Below, piece by piece: positions 21,543-31,303 of a stretch of 64,000 bases of DNA; the stretch's first letter is position 1; every line of letters begins with the position of its first letter. This DNA comes from Vibrio sp. MEBiC08052. Its GTDB lineage: Bacteria > Pseudomonadota > Gammaproteobacteria > Enterobacterales > Vibrionaceae. The notes beneath the pieces were generated by a model. It ran no database searches. It had not been told where the DNA came from and saw only the letters and a list, made by a program, of their open reading frames with translations. The stretch covers positions 2,202,390 through 2,266,389 of the forward strand of contig NZ_KQ947475.1 of assembly GCF_001506075.1 (NCBI RefSeq). The letters are read 5' to 3'. The translations under genes and the position numbers were made by a program.

Positions 21543-22655
21543 CTATTTTTCGTTCAGAATGATGCGTAAGGTACGACGCAATGGTTCTGCTGCGCCCCAC
21601 AGTAGCTGGTCACCAACCGTAAATGCATTGAGGAAGTCATCCCCCATCGACATTTTACGTAAACGCCCCACAGGAACAGATAACGTCCCTGTCACTTTGG
21701 TCGGCGTCAGTTCCTGAACAGTGATATCGCGATCATTTGGAATCACTTTTACCCAATCATTATGAGAGGCGATAATCTCTTCGATTTCGTCCATTGGCAC
21801 GTTTTGCTTTAATTTAATCGTCAGCGCCTGCGAATGGCAACGCATTGCACCGATACGCACACAAGTGCCGTCAATCGGGATCGGAGAACCTTGCAGATTG
21901 AGAATTTTGTTTGCTTCAGCGCCGGCTTTCCATTCTTCTTTACTCTGTCCGTTGTCACGTTTTACATCAATCCATGGGATCAATGACCCAGCCAGCGGAG
22001 CACCGAAGTTATCACGCGGGAAGGAGCTTGAACGCATCGTTTCTACAACCTTACGGTCAATATCAAGAATAGAACTGGCAGGATTAGCCAGCTCAGAGCT
22101 GACACAATCGTTAATCACGCCCATCTGAGAAATCAGCTCACGCATATTCTGCGCCCCGGCACCGGATGCAGCCTGATACGTCATGGCACTCATCCACTCA
22201 ACCAGACCTTTCTCAAACAGTCCGCCTAAGCCCATCAGCATCAGGCTCACGGTACAGTTTCCACCGACGTAGGTCTTGGTTCCGGCATGAATGGACTGCT
22301 GGATCTGTTTCAAATTGACCGGATCAAGCGTAATGATAGAATCTTCAGCCATCCGTAATGTCGATGCTGCATCAATCCAGTAACCCTTCCAACCGGCATT
22401 TCTGAGCTGAGGATAAACTTTTTCGGTATATCCACCGCCCTGACATGTAATGATGGCATCCAACTGTTTTAAGCTTTCAACATCATAAGCATCCTGCAGT
22501 AACCCGGCATCTTTCCCGAAATCAGGAGCCGCGATACCAACTTGTGAAGTGCTGTAAAATACAGGTTCGATATGATTAAAGTCACCTTCTTCAACCATCC
22601 GCTGCATCAGTACAGAACCGACCATACCACGCCACCCGACTAAACCTACTCTCAT
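21543..22655 (-). CDS. asd: Aspartate-semialdehyde dehydrogenase
   Basis: A 370-residue NADPH enzyme reducing aspartyl phosphate to the semialdehyde on the way to lysine, threonine, methionine and diaminopimelate. The N-terminal [14 protein letters not shown] is the nucleotide-binding loop, and the nucleophile is Cys134 in GGNCTVSL. It is of the E. coli type in length. Vibrios often carry two asd paralogues; this is the longer, enterobacterial-like form. Confidence 0.95.
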   Translation of the reverse strand: MRVGLVGWRGMVGSVLMQRMVEEGDFNHIEPVFYSTSQVGIAAPDFGKDAGLLQDAYDVESLKQLDAIITCQGGGYTEKVYPQLRNAGWKGYWIDAASTLRMAEDSIITLDPVNLKQIQQSIHAGTKTYVGGNCTVSLMLMGLGGLFEKGLVEWMSAMTYQAASGAGAQNMRELISQMGVINDCVSSELANPASSILDIDRKVVETMRSSSFPRDNFGAPLAGSLIPWIDVKRDNGQSKEEWKAGAEANKILNLQGSPIPIDGTCVRIGAMRCHSQALTIKLKQNVPMDEIEEIIASHNDWVKVIPNDRDITVQELTPTKVTGTLSVPVGRLRKMSMGDDFLNAFTVGDQLLWGAAEPLRRTLRIILNEK

Positions 22656-22874
22656 TGCACAAACTCTCCATGTGTTTCTGATTCAAATCTAATCCAACAT
22701 CTATAAGCGGTTCAGAAAAAAATCTCAAGTTCAATTTGGAATTACCCATAAGTTTTTCAACTTAATTACCAGAGACAGCACCGCTTTCTTCGTATAAAAA
22801 AATCAATAATATCAGATAAATAAAACAAAACAGCACCCAAACCAAGGTGCTTCAGTATTTTTTAAGTGAGTGTA

Positions 22875-23879
22875 TCAACGATTATTTTTTGTCAGTTGAT
22901 CACGTAAGTTAGGCGGTGTGCCTTTGATAGTCAGCGTATCCGATTCAGGATCATAAAAGACCCGCTCACCCAGTAACAAACTATCGAAGCTCAGATTTAA
23001 CCCACCACCGGAACCTACATATTTTGTCAGCTTGCGCACTGTTGACCGATCAGCCGGAAAACTCTCTTCCAGCTCATAACCGTGACTTTGGGCGTAATCC
23101 CATAAAGTCGTTCCATTGGTATCATCCGGCAACTCTTTCGATAAATCCTTCAACTGGACTTCATCGCCTGATTTAATCTGTTCATTACAGTAGTCGTAGA
23201 CCTGCTTTTTGTAAGTAATTGTTTCATCTTTTTCAAACTGCGCATCACTACAAAAATCTTCCACGGCTTGCATCAATACTAAATTTTGCTGTTTTGAATC
23301 CAGCCCAACATCAGCCTGCAGAAAGTCGAGAAAAAAGTCAGCAACTTTGCGCCCGACCCGCCCCTTAATATAAGTCAGGTAACGATTAGAATCCGGGTCT
23401 GATTGGTAAAGCGATAGATCGATACGGGCAGCGATATCCATTTGTCGGATATCCAGATAATCCGTCGCACTGATATCCAATCCTTCCGTAATTTTCAGGC
23501 TCTGCTTCATGGGTAAGAGCCCAATGAATAGGTATTGTGTCGCCAGTGACTGATACTCAGCCATCACGAGAATTCCTTCGTCAGCAAAAGGATACTTCAT
23601 CAGTTCATCTTTAAGTTTTCTGACACTGGACTGTGAGAAATCATAAAAATTTAAGCTTCCACTTTTAAGCTCACGCAACCAGCTTTGAAACTCACTATCT
23701 GATTGAAAACAGCCAAACCCTTTGGAAGGCTTTGCACTAAAAACACGGTGCAATTCAGCCACCAGATTTTGCGTTGAAGCATTGTTTTCTAAAGACTGAG
23801 AGCGATAGTTGACAACCAGTTCATCCGATTCATTTTTCAGTAACTGGTGTAGTATTACATTGGAGAGATCAAGACTCAT
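22875..23879 (-). CDS. yejK: Nucleoid-associated protein YejK (NdpA)
   Basis: A 334-residue NdpA/YejK family protein; E. coli YejK binds DNA and interacts with topoisomerases. Family resemblance runs through the whole length, including MSLDLSNVILHQL at the start and VEDFCSD plus SYELEESFPADRSTVRKL-like segments later. It is divergent from yejL-yejM, the same arrangement as in E. coli. Confidence 0.92.
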   Translation of the reverse strand: MSLDLSNVILHQLLKNESDELVVNYRSQSLENNASTQNLVAELHRVFSAKPSKGFGCFQSDSEFQSWLRELKSGSLNFYDFSQSSVRKLKDELMKYPFADEGILVMAEYQSLATQYLFIGLLPMKQSLKITEGLDISATDYLDIRQMDIAARIDLSLYQSDPDSNRYLTYIKGRVGRKVADFFLDFLQADVGLDSKQQNLVLMQAVEDFCSDAQFEKDETITYKKQVYDYCNEQIKSGDEVQLKDLSKELPDDTNGTTLWDYAQSHGYELEESFPADRSTVRKLTKYVGSGGGLNLSFDSLLLGERVFYDPESDTLTIKGTPPNLRDQLTKNNR

Positions 23880-23963
23880 AGCGAATTTATCATCGTTGTG
23901 GTTTCAGTTGACAGGTATAGTAGGTTATCATAAGCCGTTTTTACTATCATCGTTAGAGTCTAT

Positions 23964-24188
23964 ATGCCCATTACATCAAAATATAGTGATCAACAAATTG
24001 AAACGATCCTGACTGAAATTGCTGCCGTTTTTGATAAACATGATGCGTCTCCGGATCTGGTTCTGATGATCGCCGGAAATATCGCAACCAATGTCTTGAA
24101 TCAAAACGTTGCAGAGATCCAAAGAAAAGCCATTGCTGAGAAATTCGCTCAAGCGTTGATATCTTCAATCGACAGTACGATTCACTAA
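23964..24188 (+). CDS. yejL: YejL family protein (DUF1414)
   Basis: A 74-residue conserved protein of unknown function, matching YejL in length, in sequence character ([16 protein letters not shown]...) and in position between yejK and yejM. It is probably co-transcribed with yejM, 26 bp downstream. Confidence 0.9.
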   Translation: MPITSKYSDQQIETILTEIAAVFDKHDASPDLVLMIAGNIATNVLNQNVAEIQRKAIAEKFAQALISSIDSTIH

Positions 24189-24214
24189 CAAAGAACGGAT
24201 AAAACGAAAAGAAC

Positions 24215-26017
24215 ATGGTAGAGAGTGAAAACACCTACGGAGAGCGGGTATCCCGCTTAGTTGGCTGGGGACACTGGTTTGCGTTTTTTAACATTATCGC
24301 AGCCATGCTGATCGGTACACGTTACATATCTCAGTCCCCATGGCCAGAAACATTGTTGGGGCAATTTTATTTGGCTGTTTCATGGGTCGGGCATTTTGGC
24401 TTTCTCGTTTTTGCGCTCTACCTGTTGGTGCTGTTTCCACTGACATTCCTTGTCCCCTCGCGCAAGTTATTCAGATTTCTTGCTGTTTGTTTTGCAACGA
24501 TCGGACTCACCGTCCTGCTAATCGACACGCAGTTGTATTTCAAACTCAATCTCCATCTAACCCCTGTAGTCTGGGAAGTGCTTTTCAGCGATAATTCCCA
24601 AACGACAACCAACGACCTTCAACACCTGTTCGTGTTGTTACCACTGATTTTTGCCATGGAGATCGGTTTATCCGAATGGGTATGGAGAAAACAGAGACGC
24701 TTGTCGCATAAGCACATTGGCCGGCCGCTGGCGACGATTTTCTTTATCAGTTTTATTACCAGCCACCTGATCTATGTTTGGTCTGATGCCTCTTTGTATA
24801 CACCGGTCACCAGCCAAAAATCGAATTTCCCATTGTCTTATCCGATGACAGCAAAATCGTTTATGGAAAGACACGGGCTGTTTAACCGGGACGATTATCT
24901 CAAGCGTCTGCATGAGAAACAGACTCACAAAACTGTACTGGTGAACTATCCGTTAGAGCCAATCAAATTTGACCGCCGGATTAACCCACTCAATATTCTG
25001 GTTGTAAGTGTCAATAACTTGCGTGCCGATATGCTCAACAGCAAATACATGCCGCTGGCGACAACATTCGCCAAAGAGAGTCTGAACTTCAGCAATCATT
25101 ACAGTTCCAGTAATGACATGTTCGGTATTTTCGGACTATTTTATGGCCTGCCCAGCAGCTATGCATCGAGTATAAAGGTCCAAGGCACACTGCCGGTTCT
25201 GCTCGATACACTCGAAGAGCAGAAATATCATTTCGGTCTCTTCAGCGGTAATAACTTCAGCGATCCGCTCTATGCAGAAACTGTGTTCAGAGGGCTACCG
25301 TTAAACCACACCTCATTTACCAAAGACGCCAGCCGAGATGAACAAACCATTGACGCGTGGTCAAAATGGGTCACCAATCAGTCAGGCCGTTGGTTCAGCT
25401 ATTTAGAGCTGACCACAGTGCAAGAGTTTGATGCACCGGACAATTCATTCGGTAAATCGACACAAGATAAACTCAAAAATAATTATGAACTGTCGGTTGA
25501 AGCGGCAGACCATGAGCTGGGACAACTGATTAAGAAAGCCTATGAGATGGGATTAATGGACTCAACGATTGTGGTCATTACCTCCAATCACGGCACTGAG
25601 TTTAATGAGACCAACACTAATAGTTGGGGCTCGAATACCAACTACAGTCAGTATCAGCTTAAAGTGCCGATGATTATCCATTGGCCGGGCAAAGTGGCGG
25701 CCGAATATCCCCAGCGCACCAGTCACCTCGATTTTTCAGTGACACTGTTACAAGATTTACTCGGTGTTTCTTCAAATCCGAATGACTACAGTAGTGGTCA
25801 AAACTTGTTTGATGAAAACAAAAGACGTTGGATTTTAGCCGGAGATGCCCGGGAATTGGCTCTAGTGACCAATAAGCAAACAACAGTGATTGATAAGTTT
25901 GGTAATTTCAAAGTCTTTGATAACAATTACCATCGATTGCCGGATACCAATCCGACACTGCCGGTTCTGATGCAAGGGTTAACTGAACTGAAACGGTTCT
26001 ACAGCAAAGACAATTAA
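24215..26017 (+). CDS. yejM: Inner-membrane sulfatase-like protein YejM (PbgA/LapC)
   Basis: A 600-residue protein with five N-terminal membrane helices (about 20-190) and a periplasmic alkaline-phosphatase-superfamily domain (about 250-590). In E. coli it senses LPS and controls LpxC turnover through LapB. The globular domain shows NILVVSVNNLRADML, where active sulfatases have a nucleophile after the metal-binding Asp, and VVITSNHGTEF. The first metal Asp is replaced by Asn (VVSVNNLR), in keeping with a non-catalytic signalling role. Confidence 0.93.
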   Translation: MVESENTYGERVSRLVGWGHWFAFFNIIAAMLIGTRYISQSPWPETLLGQFYLAVSWVGHFGFLVFALYLLVLFPLTFLVPSRKLFRFLAVCFATIGLTVLLIDTQLYFKLNLHLTPVVWEVLFSDNSQTTTNDLQHLFVLLPLIFAMEIGLSEWVWRKQRRLSHKHIGRPLATIFFISFITSHLIYVWSDASLYTPVTSQKSNFPLSYPMTAKSFMERHGLFNRDDYLKRLHEKQTHKTVLVNYPLEPIKFDRRINPLNILVVSVNNLRADMLNSKYMPLATTFAKESLNFSNHYSSSNDMFGIFGLFYGLPSSYASSIKVQGTLPVLLDTLEEQKYHFGLFSGNNFSDPLYAETVFRGLPLNHTSFTKDASRDEQTIDAWSKWVTNQSGRWFSYLELTTVQEFDAPDNSFGKSTQDKLKNNYELSVEAADHELGQLIKKAYEMGLMDSTIVVITSNHGTEFNETNTNSWGSNTNYSQYQLKVPMIIHWPGKVAAEYPQRTSHLDFSVTLLQDLLGVSSNPNDYSSGQNLFDENKRRWILAGDARELALVTNKQTTVIDKFGNFKVFDNNYHRLPDTNPTLPVLMQGLTELKRFYSKDN

Positions 26018-26068
26018 ATCAAGCTATTGCTTGACTCGTTTTATGAAAGGCGGTAGATTACATGCCAT

Positions 26069-26145
26069 CGGACTGTAGCGCAGCTTGGTAGCGCACCGTC
26101 ATGGGGTGTCGGGGGTCGGAGGTTCAAATCCTCTCAGTCCGACCA
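26069..26145 (+). tRNA. tRNA-Pro(GGG)
   Basis: A 77-nt cloverleaf with acceptor CGGACTG / CAGTCCG, the GGTTCAAATCC T-loop and an encoded CCA. The anticodon GGG is at 26103-26105 in loop ATGGGGT. The sequence is nearly that of E. coli proL, which also follows yejM. Confidence 0.97.
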
Positions 26146-26152
26146 TACACCT

Positions 26153-26187
26153 AAAGGGAAGTTTTCTTATGAAGACTTCCCTTTTTT
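26153..26187 (+). terminator. Terminator after tRNA-Pro
   Basis: Stem AAAGGGAAGT / ACTTCCCTTT with a 12-nt loop, then a T run, 7 bp after the CCA end. Confidence 0.85.
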
Positions 26188-26315
26188 CATTCAGTTAAGC
26201 ATACGAAAACTCGCCTTCACTGATAAAATTTTAATCAAAGTCGCATAATACTGATAAAAATCAATTTGAAGACTTTACAAGCAAAGTAATCATGGTTATG
26301 ATTTTTGCACTTAAT

Positions 26316-26406
26316 GGAGAGATGGCTGAGTGGTTGAAAGCACCGGTCTTGAAAACCGGCGATGGTTAATAGCTATCCTAGGGTTCAAATCCCTATCTCT
26401 CCGCCA
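26316..26406 (+). tRNA. tRNA-Ser(UGA)
   Basis: A 91-nt class II tRNA: acceptor GGAGAGA / TCTCTCC, a long variable arm (GATGGTTAATAGCTATC), T-loop GGTTCAAATCC and encoded GCCA. The anticodon TGA is at 26350-26352. It marks the left edge of an AT-rich, possibly acquired region. Confidence 0.97.
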
Positions 26407-26414
26407 CATTCAAG

Positions 26415-26446
26415 AAAACCGCTGTTTTTTTACAGTGGTTTTTTTC
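26415..26446 (+). terminator. Terminator after tRNA-Ser
   Basis: AAAACCGCTGT / ACAGTGGTTTT with a T-only loop and a T tail; one G-T pair. Confidence 0.8.
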
Positions 26447-26554
26447 GTTTTAGAAGTGCAAACCTATCTTAAAAGAGCTGCCCCGCAGTCAAATGTCACC
26501 TAATACATATAGGTGAGACATGTGTACCTACTGTGTACCTACCTCAGCAGCTAA

Positions 26555-26668
26555 GCTCTCACGCCTGAACAGCAAAAGATTCAGGAGTTAGAAGTCAGAA
26601 TTAATCGATTAGAAAGAGAAAAAGCCACCGCTCTCTTAATGTCGGACGAACTCGAACGTTCTCGTTAA
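26555..26668 (+). pseudogene. IS3-family transposase OrfA, C-terminal remnant
   Basis: An open frame of 37 codons plus stop reads LTPEQQKIQELE...RLEREK...ATALLMSDELERSR. This matches the coiled-coil tail of IS3-group OrfA proteins, in which a leucine-zipper-like helix is followed by ILKKATALLMSDE. The ILKK-type residues between EK and ATALL are missing here, a small in-frame deletion. No helix-turn-helix part and no OrfB remain. It is evidence of a past insertion beside tRNA-Ser. Confidence 0.75.
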
Positions 26669-27039
26669 TTAACCACTACACTCCACGCGACTCGTTCCGC
26701 TGCATAAAAATTACTAAAATTGTCCTTATCCGGGAATATATCACCTATAATGAATAGGTATACCTTCACATAACCGTACGTCGCATGATATTTGCGACAA
26801 AAAGTCGTGGCAATTAAAGGGAACTGTAAAACTTTTGATATAACAGCAAGAAGTCATACTGGCTCTTAATTGCTAGTTATATTAGAAGGTTAAGTTGGGT
26901 TCCCTACTATTCTAAGGCGACACTTAGTAACTAACCGTAAACTACGCACAATTTACTCTAGTTGATTAAGCGCTTCCTACCTCATTTAATTTTACATAGG
27001 TCTAATTCCTTGCCTATAGTCTAGTCGGAGGGCATTCTC

Positions 27040-28086
27040 ATGCTCCCAAGTAACAATTCTTCAGGAAATCCCTGGGGCGGAGGAAAACAAGATCCTCCAC
27101 ATTTAAATAATATTCTTCATTACTTCAAGAAAATTCTTATAGGTCGCGGGCCTTCAAGATTTTTTACTCCATTTATTATTTTATTTTTAGCCCTCATTTT
27201 ATGGTCAGCATTTTATACCGTTCCAAGTGATTCTGTCGCTGTCATACAACGCTTTGGCAAATATGTACATAAAGTTCCTGCGGGGCTTCACGTCAAGATG
27301 CCACTTGGTATTGATACGATAAAAATAGTGCCGGTTAAACGACAACTAAAACAAGAGTTTGGTTTTACCACGCCAGGGGCTAATGACCCTCATCAAAGTC
27401 CAAGAGTCAACGATCGTCGTCAAGAGACACAAATGGTCACTGGCGATTTAAATGCCGCTCTTGTGGAGTGGGTAGTTCAATATCGAATTTCTGAACCCAC
27501 TAATTTTTTGTTCGAAGTCCGAGAACCCAGTGAAACGCTTCGATATGTTTCTGAATCCGTAATGCGTGAAGTCGTTGGGGATAGAACTGTAGATGAAGTG
27601 ATCACGATAGGTCGACAAGAAATTGAATATGAAGCACTTTCAAAAATGCAGGTGCTCTCAACGAAATATGCCTTAGGGATTAGTATTGACCAAGTGCAAT
27701 TGAAAAACATCAACCCTCCGCAACTTGTTCAGGCATCGTTTAACGAAGTGAACCAAGCTCAACAGGAAAAAGAAAAATTAATTAATGAAGCTCGTCGAGA
27801 TTACAACAAAGTGATTCCTCTAGCTTTAGGGGAAAAAGACCAAAGGATCAGAGAGGCTGATGGTTACCGTCTAAAACGGGTTAACGAGGCTGAAGGAGAT
27901 ACAGCTCGCTTCAATGAACTATTGTTCGAATACGTTAAAGCACCGGAAGTGACTAAACGAAGAATCTATCTCGAAACCATGCAAGCTGTATTACCGAATA
28001 TTCGTGCCAAAATTATCATTGATGAGCGAGCAAGCAATATTTTACCTTTGCTCAATATCAACAAGACACAAGGAGATGCACAATGA
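27040..28086 (+). CDS. SPFH/prohibitin protein, HflK-like
   Basis: A 348-residue membrane protein of the HflK group. The glycine-rich N-terminus (NPWGGGKQDPP), one transmembrane helix at about 43-62, the SPFH domain (residues 64-250) and a charged helical C-terminal part are all as in HflK, which with HflC caps FtsH. It overlaps the next gene by 4 bp (ATGA) and is AT-richer than the surrounding core genes. The usual hflKC pair sits beside hfq-hflX, so this is probably a second set. Confidence 0.88.
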   Translation: MLPSNNSSGNPWGGGKQDPPHLNNILHYFKKILIGRGPSRFFTPFIILFLALILWSAFYTVPSDSVAVIQRFGKYVHKVPAGLHVKMPLGIDTIKIVPVKRQLKQEFGFTTPGANDPHQSPRVNDRRQETQMVTGDLNAALVEWVVQYRISEPTNFLFEVREPSETLRYVSESVMREVVGDRTVDEVITIGRQEIEYEALSKMQVLSTKYALGISIDQVQLKNINPPQLVQASFNEVNQAQQEKEKLINEARRDYNKVIPLALGEKDQRIREADGYRLKRVNEAEGDTARFNELLFEYVKAPEVTKRRIYLETMQAVLPNIRAKIIIDERASNILPLLNINKTQGDAQ

Positions 28087-29078
28087 AACCGAATAAAATA
28101 GGGATCATAATCGCATTAGTTTTAGGTGTCTCTCTTAGTATATACAACGCACTTTACACGGTGAGTGAAGTGCAACAGGTCATTATTACTCAGTTTGGGA
28201 AACCAATAGGAGAACCGGTTGTAGATGCTGGATTGAAAATAAAAATACCATTCATTCAAGAAATTAACACTATAGACAAACGAGTGTTGGAGTGGGATGG
28301 CAACCCTTCCGATATGCCAACAAAAGATAAGTTGTACATTTCGGTTGATTTATTCGCTCGGTGGCGAATAACCGACCCACTTCAATACTTTTTACGAATC
28401 AAAGATGAACGCAGTGCACAATCTCGTCTTGACGATATATTGGGGAGTGAGACGCGAAATGCGGTGGCAAAACATGAACTAATCGAAATAATTCGTACAA
28501 ATAAAAATCGAAAACCGTTACGAGATTCCTTATTAAGTGATACTGAAGGAGAACTGAAAATTGGTACCCTTGTTCCCATCCAAAAAGGTCGTCAATTAGT
28601 CGAACAAGAAATATTTTCTGCCGCGGCAGAAAAAATAAAAATATTTGGTATTGAATTGCTCGATATTCGCTTCAAACGTATTAATTACAATGAAAGTGTT
28701 CGTCCTAAAATTTACGAGCGAATGATTAGTGAACGTCGACAAATTGCGGAACGTTTTTTATCCGAAGGAAATGGGGAAGCAGCGAGGATTCGTGGTGACC
28801 GAATCAGAGATTTGAATAAAATCCAGTCTGAAGCCTATCGTGAAGTCGAAGAGATTCGCGGGCAAGCCGATGCCAAGGCCGCCGAAATTTATTCGTTAGC
28901 TTACAATAAAAACCCTCAAGCGAGGCACCTTTATGAGTTCACACGAACGATGCAAGCTTACTCAACTATCATCTCAGAAAATACAACGCTTGTTTTATCT
29001 ACTAACAGTGATTTATTCAAGTTTCTCAATGGCATTGAAGGTAACTTAATACCTATTGTTGAAAAACAAAATGAGTAA
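28083..29078 (+). CDS. SPFH/prohibitin protein, HflC-like
   Basis: A 331-residue partner of the preceding protein: N-terminal helix at about 7-24, SPFH domain with ITQFGKPIGEPV, and a long helix with AERFLSEGNGEAARIRGDRIRDLNKIQSEA, the usual HflC signature. HflK and HflC form a large alternating cage in the inner membrane. Its end overlaps nhaA by 8 bp, so all three genes are probably translated together. Confidence 0.88.
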   Translation: MKPNKIGIIIALVLGVSLSIYNALYTVSEVQQVIITQFGKPIGEPVVDAGLKIKIPFIQEINTIDKRVLEWDGNPSDMPTKDKLYISVDLFARWRITDPLQYFLRIKDERSAQSRLDDILGSETRNAVAKHELIEIIRTNKNRKPLRDSLLSDTEGELKIGTLVPIQKGRQLVEQEIFSAAAEKIKIFGIELLDIRFKRINYNESVRPKIYERMISERRQIAERFLSEGNGEAARIRGDRIRDLNKIQSEAYREVEEIRGQADAKAAEIYSLAYNKNPQARHLYEFTRTMQAYSTIISENTTLVLSTNSDLFKFLNGIEGNLIPIVEKQNE

Positions 29079-30414
29079 AAAAGCCCAAATAGCATCAACT
29101 TATCCGACTCGACTACCAAAAGAGTACATTGATTGGGTTGCTAGACCGATAAACCGTTTTATACATATTGAATCAGCAGCGGGCATTGTACTATTTGTTT
29201 CAGCAGTACTTGCTGTTTTACTTGCCAACTCAGGTTTAAGTGAGGAGATTGCTCATTTTTGGCAAATTCCGGTAGGGATTACTTTCGGTGATTTAGTATT
29301 TGAGCGTTCTTTACACAAATGGATAAATGATGCTGGAATGACTTTGTTTTTCTTTCTCATTGCCTTAGAACTTAAGCGTGAGTTAGTGCTTGGTGAACTT
29401 CGTAATCCCAAATTAGCAGTACTTTCCATTGCTGCTGCTCTTGGTGGGATGTTATTACCTCCTCTTTTCTATTTGTTTATCCAATTTGGTGAGTCAGGGC
29501 ATCATGGTTGGGGTACTGTGATGGCAACGGACACCGCATTTGTGATCGGGTGTCTGGCGCTCTTAGGGCGAAGTATTCCAAGTAGCTTGCGCATATTCAT
29601 GCTATCAATGGCCGTAGTGGATGACATTGGATCGATCTTTGTTGTTGCTATTGGCTATGGCAATGACATTGACTGGAGGCCCGTTGTTTATGCATTGATA
29701 GGCTTTATTGTTATTCGAGGCATGAGCTTCTTGGGAGTTCGCAGTATTGTACTCTTTTCTCTTGTTGGGGGAGTGATATGGTTGTCGATCGATATGTCTG
29801 GCATACATCCGACAATTACTGGTGTGATTCTAGGCATATTAACACCAACAAATAAGTGGGTGAGCAAGCAACACCTCTCCACTATTGTGAACTCGATAGT
29901 GGCATCTTCTCCTATGAAACAGTGGAGCGGAGATAAGGTTGAAGGAGAGACTTTAAGGACTGCTGCTACAGCGGCTCGTGAAACGCTTTCACCGGTCGAA
30001 CGCTTAGAAATGTTACTCCATCCTTGGGTCGGATTTGTCATCTTACCATTATTCGCCTTTGCTAATGCTGGGGTTTCACTGACCACTACGAATGCAACTT
30101 CTTCAATTACTCTTGCTGTCTTTTTGGGGTTTGTTTTTGGCAAGCCGATAGGTATTGTGCTGTTCAGTTGGATTGCAGTAAGACTTCGGGTAGCCATACT
30201 TCCAAAAAATATGAATTGGGGAATGATTTTAGGGGGCGGGATGTTGGCCGGTATTGGTTTTACGATGGCATTGTTTATTTCAGAATTAGCTTATAGTCCT
30301 GACCAAATTCTTGCTGCAAAACTTGGAATTTTCTCAGCTTCCATTTTTTCAGCTTTACTTGGCCTCATTTTTTTACGGTATTTCTCTGTGAGAGAAATGA
30401 CCTGCTCCCCCTAA
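29071..30414 (+). CDS. nhaA: Na+/H+ antiporter NhaA
   Basis: A 447-residue NhaA-family antiporter. The ion-binding Asp184-Asp185 pair is in MAVVDDIGS, and GKPIG (lysine equivalent to E. coli Lys300) is present near the C-terminal helices. It is longer than E. coli NhaA (388) because of an extended N-terminus and a loop near residues 275-320. The ATG at 29071 overlaps the hflC-like stop (ATGAGTAA); the frame also opens at a TTG at 29056, which I consider less likely. Confidence 0.93.
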   Translation: MSKKAQIASTYPTRLPKEYIDWVARPINRFIHIESAAGIVLFVSAVLAVLLANSGLSEEIAHFWQIPVGITFGDLVFERSLHKWINDAGMTLFFFLIALELKRELVLGELRNPKLAVLSIAAALGGMLLPPLFYLFIQFGESGHHGWGTVMATDTAFVIGCLALLGRSIPSSLRIFMLSMAVVDDIGSIFVVAIGYGNDIDWRPVVYALIGFIVIRGMSFLGVRSIVLFSLVGGVIWLSIDMSGIHPTITGVILGILTPTNKWVSKQHLSTIVNSIVASSPMKQWSGDKVEGETLRTAATAARETLSPVERLEMLLHPWVGFVILPLFAFANAGVSLTTTNATSSITLAVFLGFVFGKPIGIVLFSWIAVRLRVAILPKNMNWGMILGGGMLAGIGFTMALFISELAYSPDQILAAKLGIFSASIFSALLGLIFLRYFSVREMTCSP

Positions 30415-30523
30415 TCTAGTCCAGTCTATATTCATCCAACCAAGGAGATGATGAACATAGAAACGTGTAAATTGGACTAAATAAAGAAGGAAGAAGCAGC
30501 TCACTTATAACAGTGAAGCGAAA

Positions 30524-30862
30524 CTATCTCAAAAAATAGAACAATAGGAAGCCGATCCATGACGCAATTAATAACACCCAAGGTAGTGGTGATACCTTTG
30601 TTTCAATCTTGGTTTCTACTAATGTCACTTGCTCATCGTCTTGGCGTCTAGCCTTTGATTTCGCTTCTTGCTTTTTAGCTTTGTCGGCAGCTCTTGCCTT
30701 GGCTTTTTGTTGTTTCTTGTAAAGAGCAATACCTTTTTCAATACCTTGAGCGATACGTTGTGTTTCCGCTTTCTTTTGACCAGGAAGCTGTGTAGCTCTA
30801 GCGATATCCATCGCCTCTTCCTTGGTTTTTTGTGAGGATTCTACTACTTGTTTTTTATGCAT
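30524..30862 (-). CDS. DUF2956 family protein
   Basis: A 112-residue protein with a highly charged Lys/Ala-rich helical region (EKGIALYKKQQKAKARAADKAKKQEAK) and one C-terminal membrane helix (LPWVLLIASWIGFLLFYFL). The N-terminal EEAMDIARATQLPGQKKAETQRIAQGI is characteristic of DUF2956, which is common in Vibrio. The topology suggests a tail-anchored inner-membrane protein; the function is unknown. Confidence 0.85.
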   Translation of the reverse strand: MHKKQVVESSQKTKEEAMDIARATQLPGQKKAETQRIAQGIEKGIALYKKQQKAKARAADKAKKQEAKSKARRQDDEQVTLVETKIETKVSPLPWVLLIASWIGFLLFYFLR

Positions 30863-31046
30863 AATTTAATCTTTCCATATCGGAAATTAACGCTTTAACA
30901 GCACAAATATCCATTCGCTATATTTGGCACATTATGGCCAGTGTAGACCACTGATATTTTAATAAAACAACCAGAATACCAGTATTGATTGTCTCTCTAA
31001 AGTCTTCATCTCACCATCCACAGGCAATCCGCGTTGTCGGGATGTT

Positions 31047-31072
31047 TTTTTGAGCAGTCCCTTGCTCAAAAA
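31047..31072. terminator. Bidirectional terminator-like hairpin
   Basis: Perfect inverted repeat TTTTTGAGCA / TGCTCAAAAA with a 6-nt loop. On the minus strand it follows the small gene at 31121-31303. Confidence 0.6.
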
Positions 31073-31120
31073 TCGTCCTGATTTTTGCCCTTGCCTGAGT
31101 TTAAAACTGCCTCTCTAGAT

Positions 31121-31303
31121 TTAATCTTCCCGCAGATATTCCTCTTCTGAAGCGGTAATCAAATTATGCAGAAAAGTCAGCACATGCCAGAGTTCGCAGT
31201 AATTGGTGCTGGGGTCGGTACATGAGCCCTGAAGGGTCATCAGGTATTGACGGGCAAGAAGATGTAAGGGTTTATTGATTTGTTGAAGTTCTGAATTCGG
31301 CAT
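31121..31303 (-). CDS. Small protein of unknown function (60 residues)
   Basis: A short frame starting MPNSELQQINKPLHLLARQ, with GAGGGG a few bases before the ATG, so translation is plausible. I recognise no family. Its first codons and ribosome site recur in broken form at 32774-32826, which shows that this sequence was duplicated, and a hairpin follows its stop. It looks like accessory-region material rather than a core gene. Confidence 0.5.
   Translation of the reverse strand: MPNSELQQINKPLHLLARQYLMTLQGSCTDPSTNYCELWHVLTFLHNLITASEEEYLRED

Larger units (their letters stand above)
26407..27039. other. Intergenic region with transposase debris
   Basis: The 633 bp between tRNA-Ser and the hflK-like gene hold a terminator, the IS3-type remnant called separately, and two similar small palindromes, CACCTA-7-TAGGTG at 26497-26515 and ACCTAT-5-ATAGGT at 26743-26759, one on each side of the remnant. 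TGTGTACCTAC is repeated in tandem at 26521-26543. No integrase gene is present. Confidence 0.5.

Noticed and set aside
30417..30479. TAGTCCA / TGGACTA inverted repeat after nhaA
   Set aside because: Only 7 bp with a 49-bp spacer and no T run; may be chance or a weak remnant of an insertion end.
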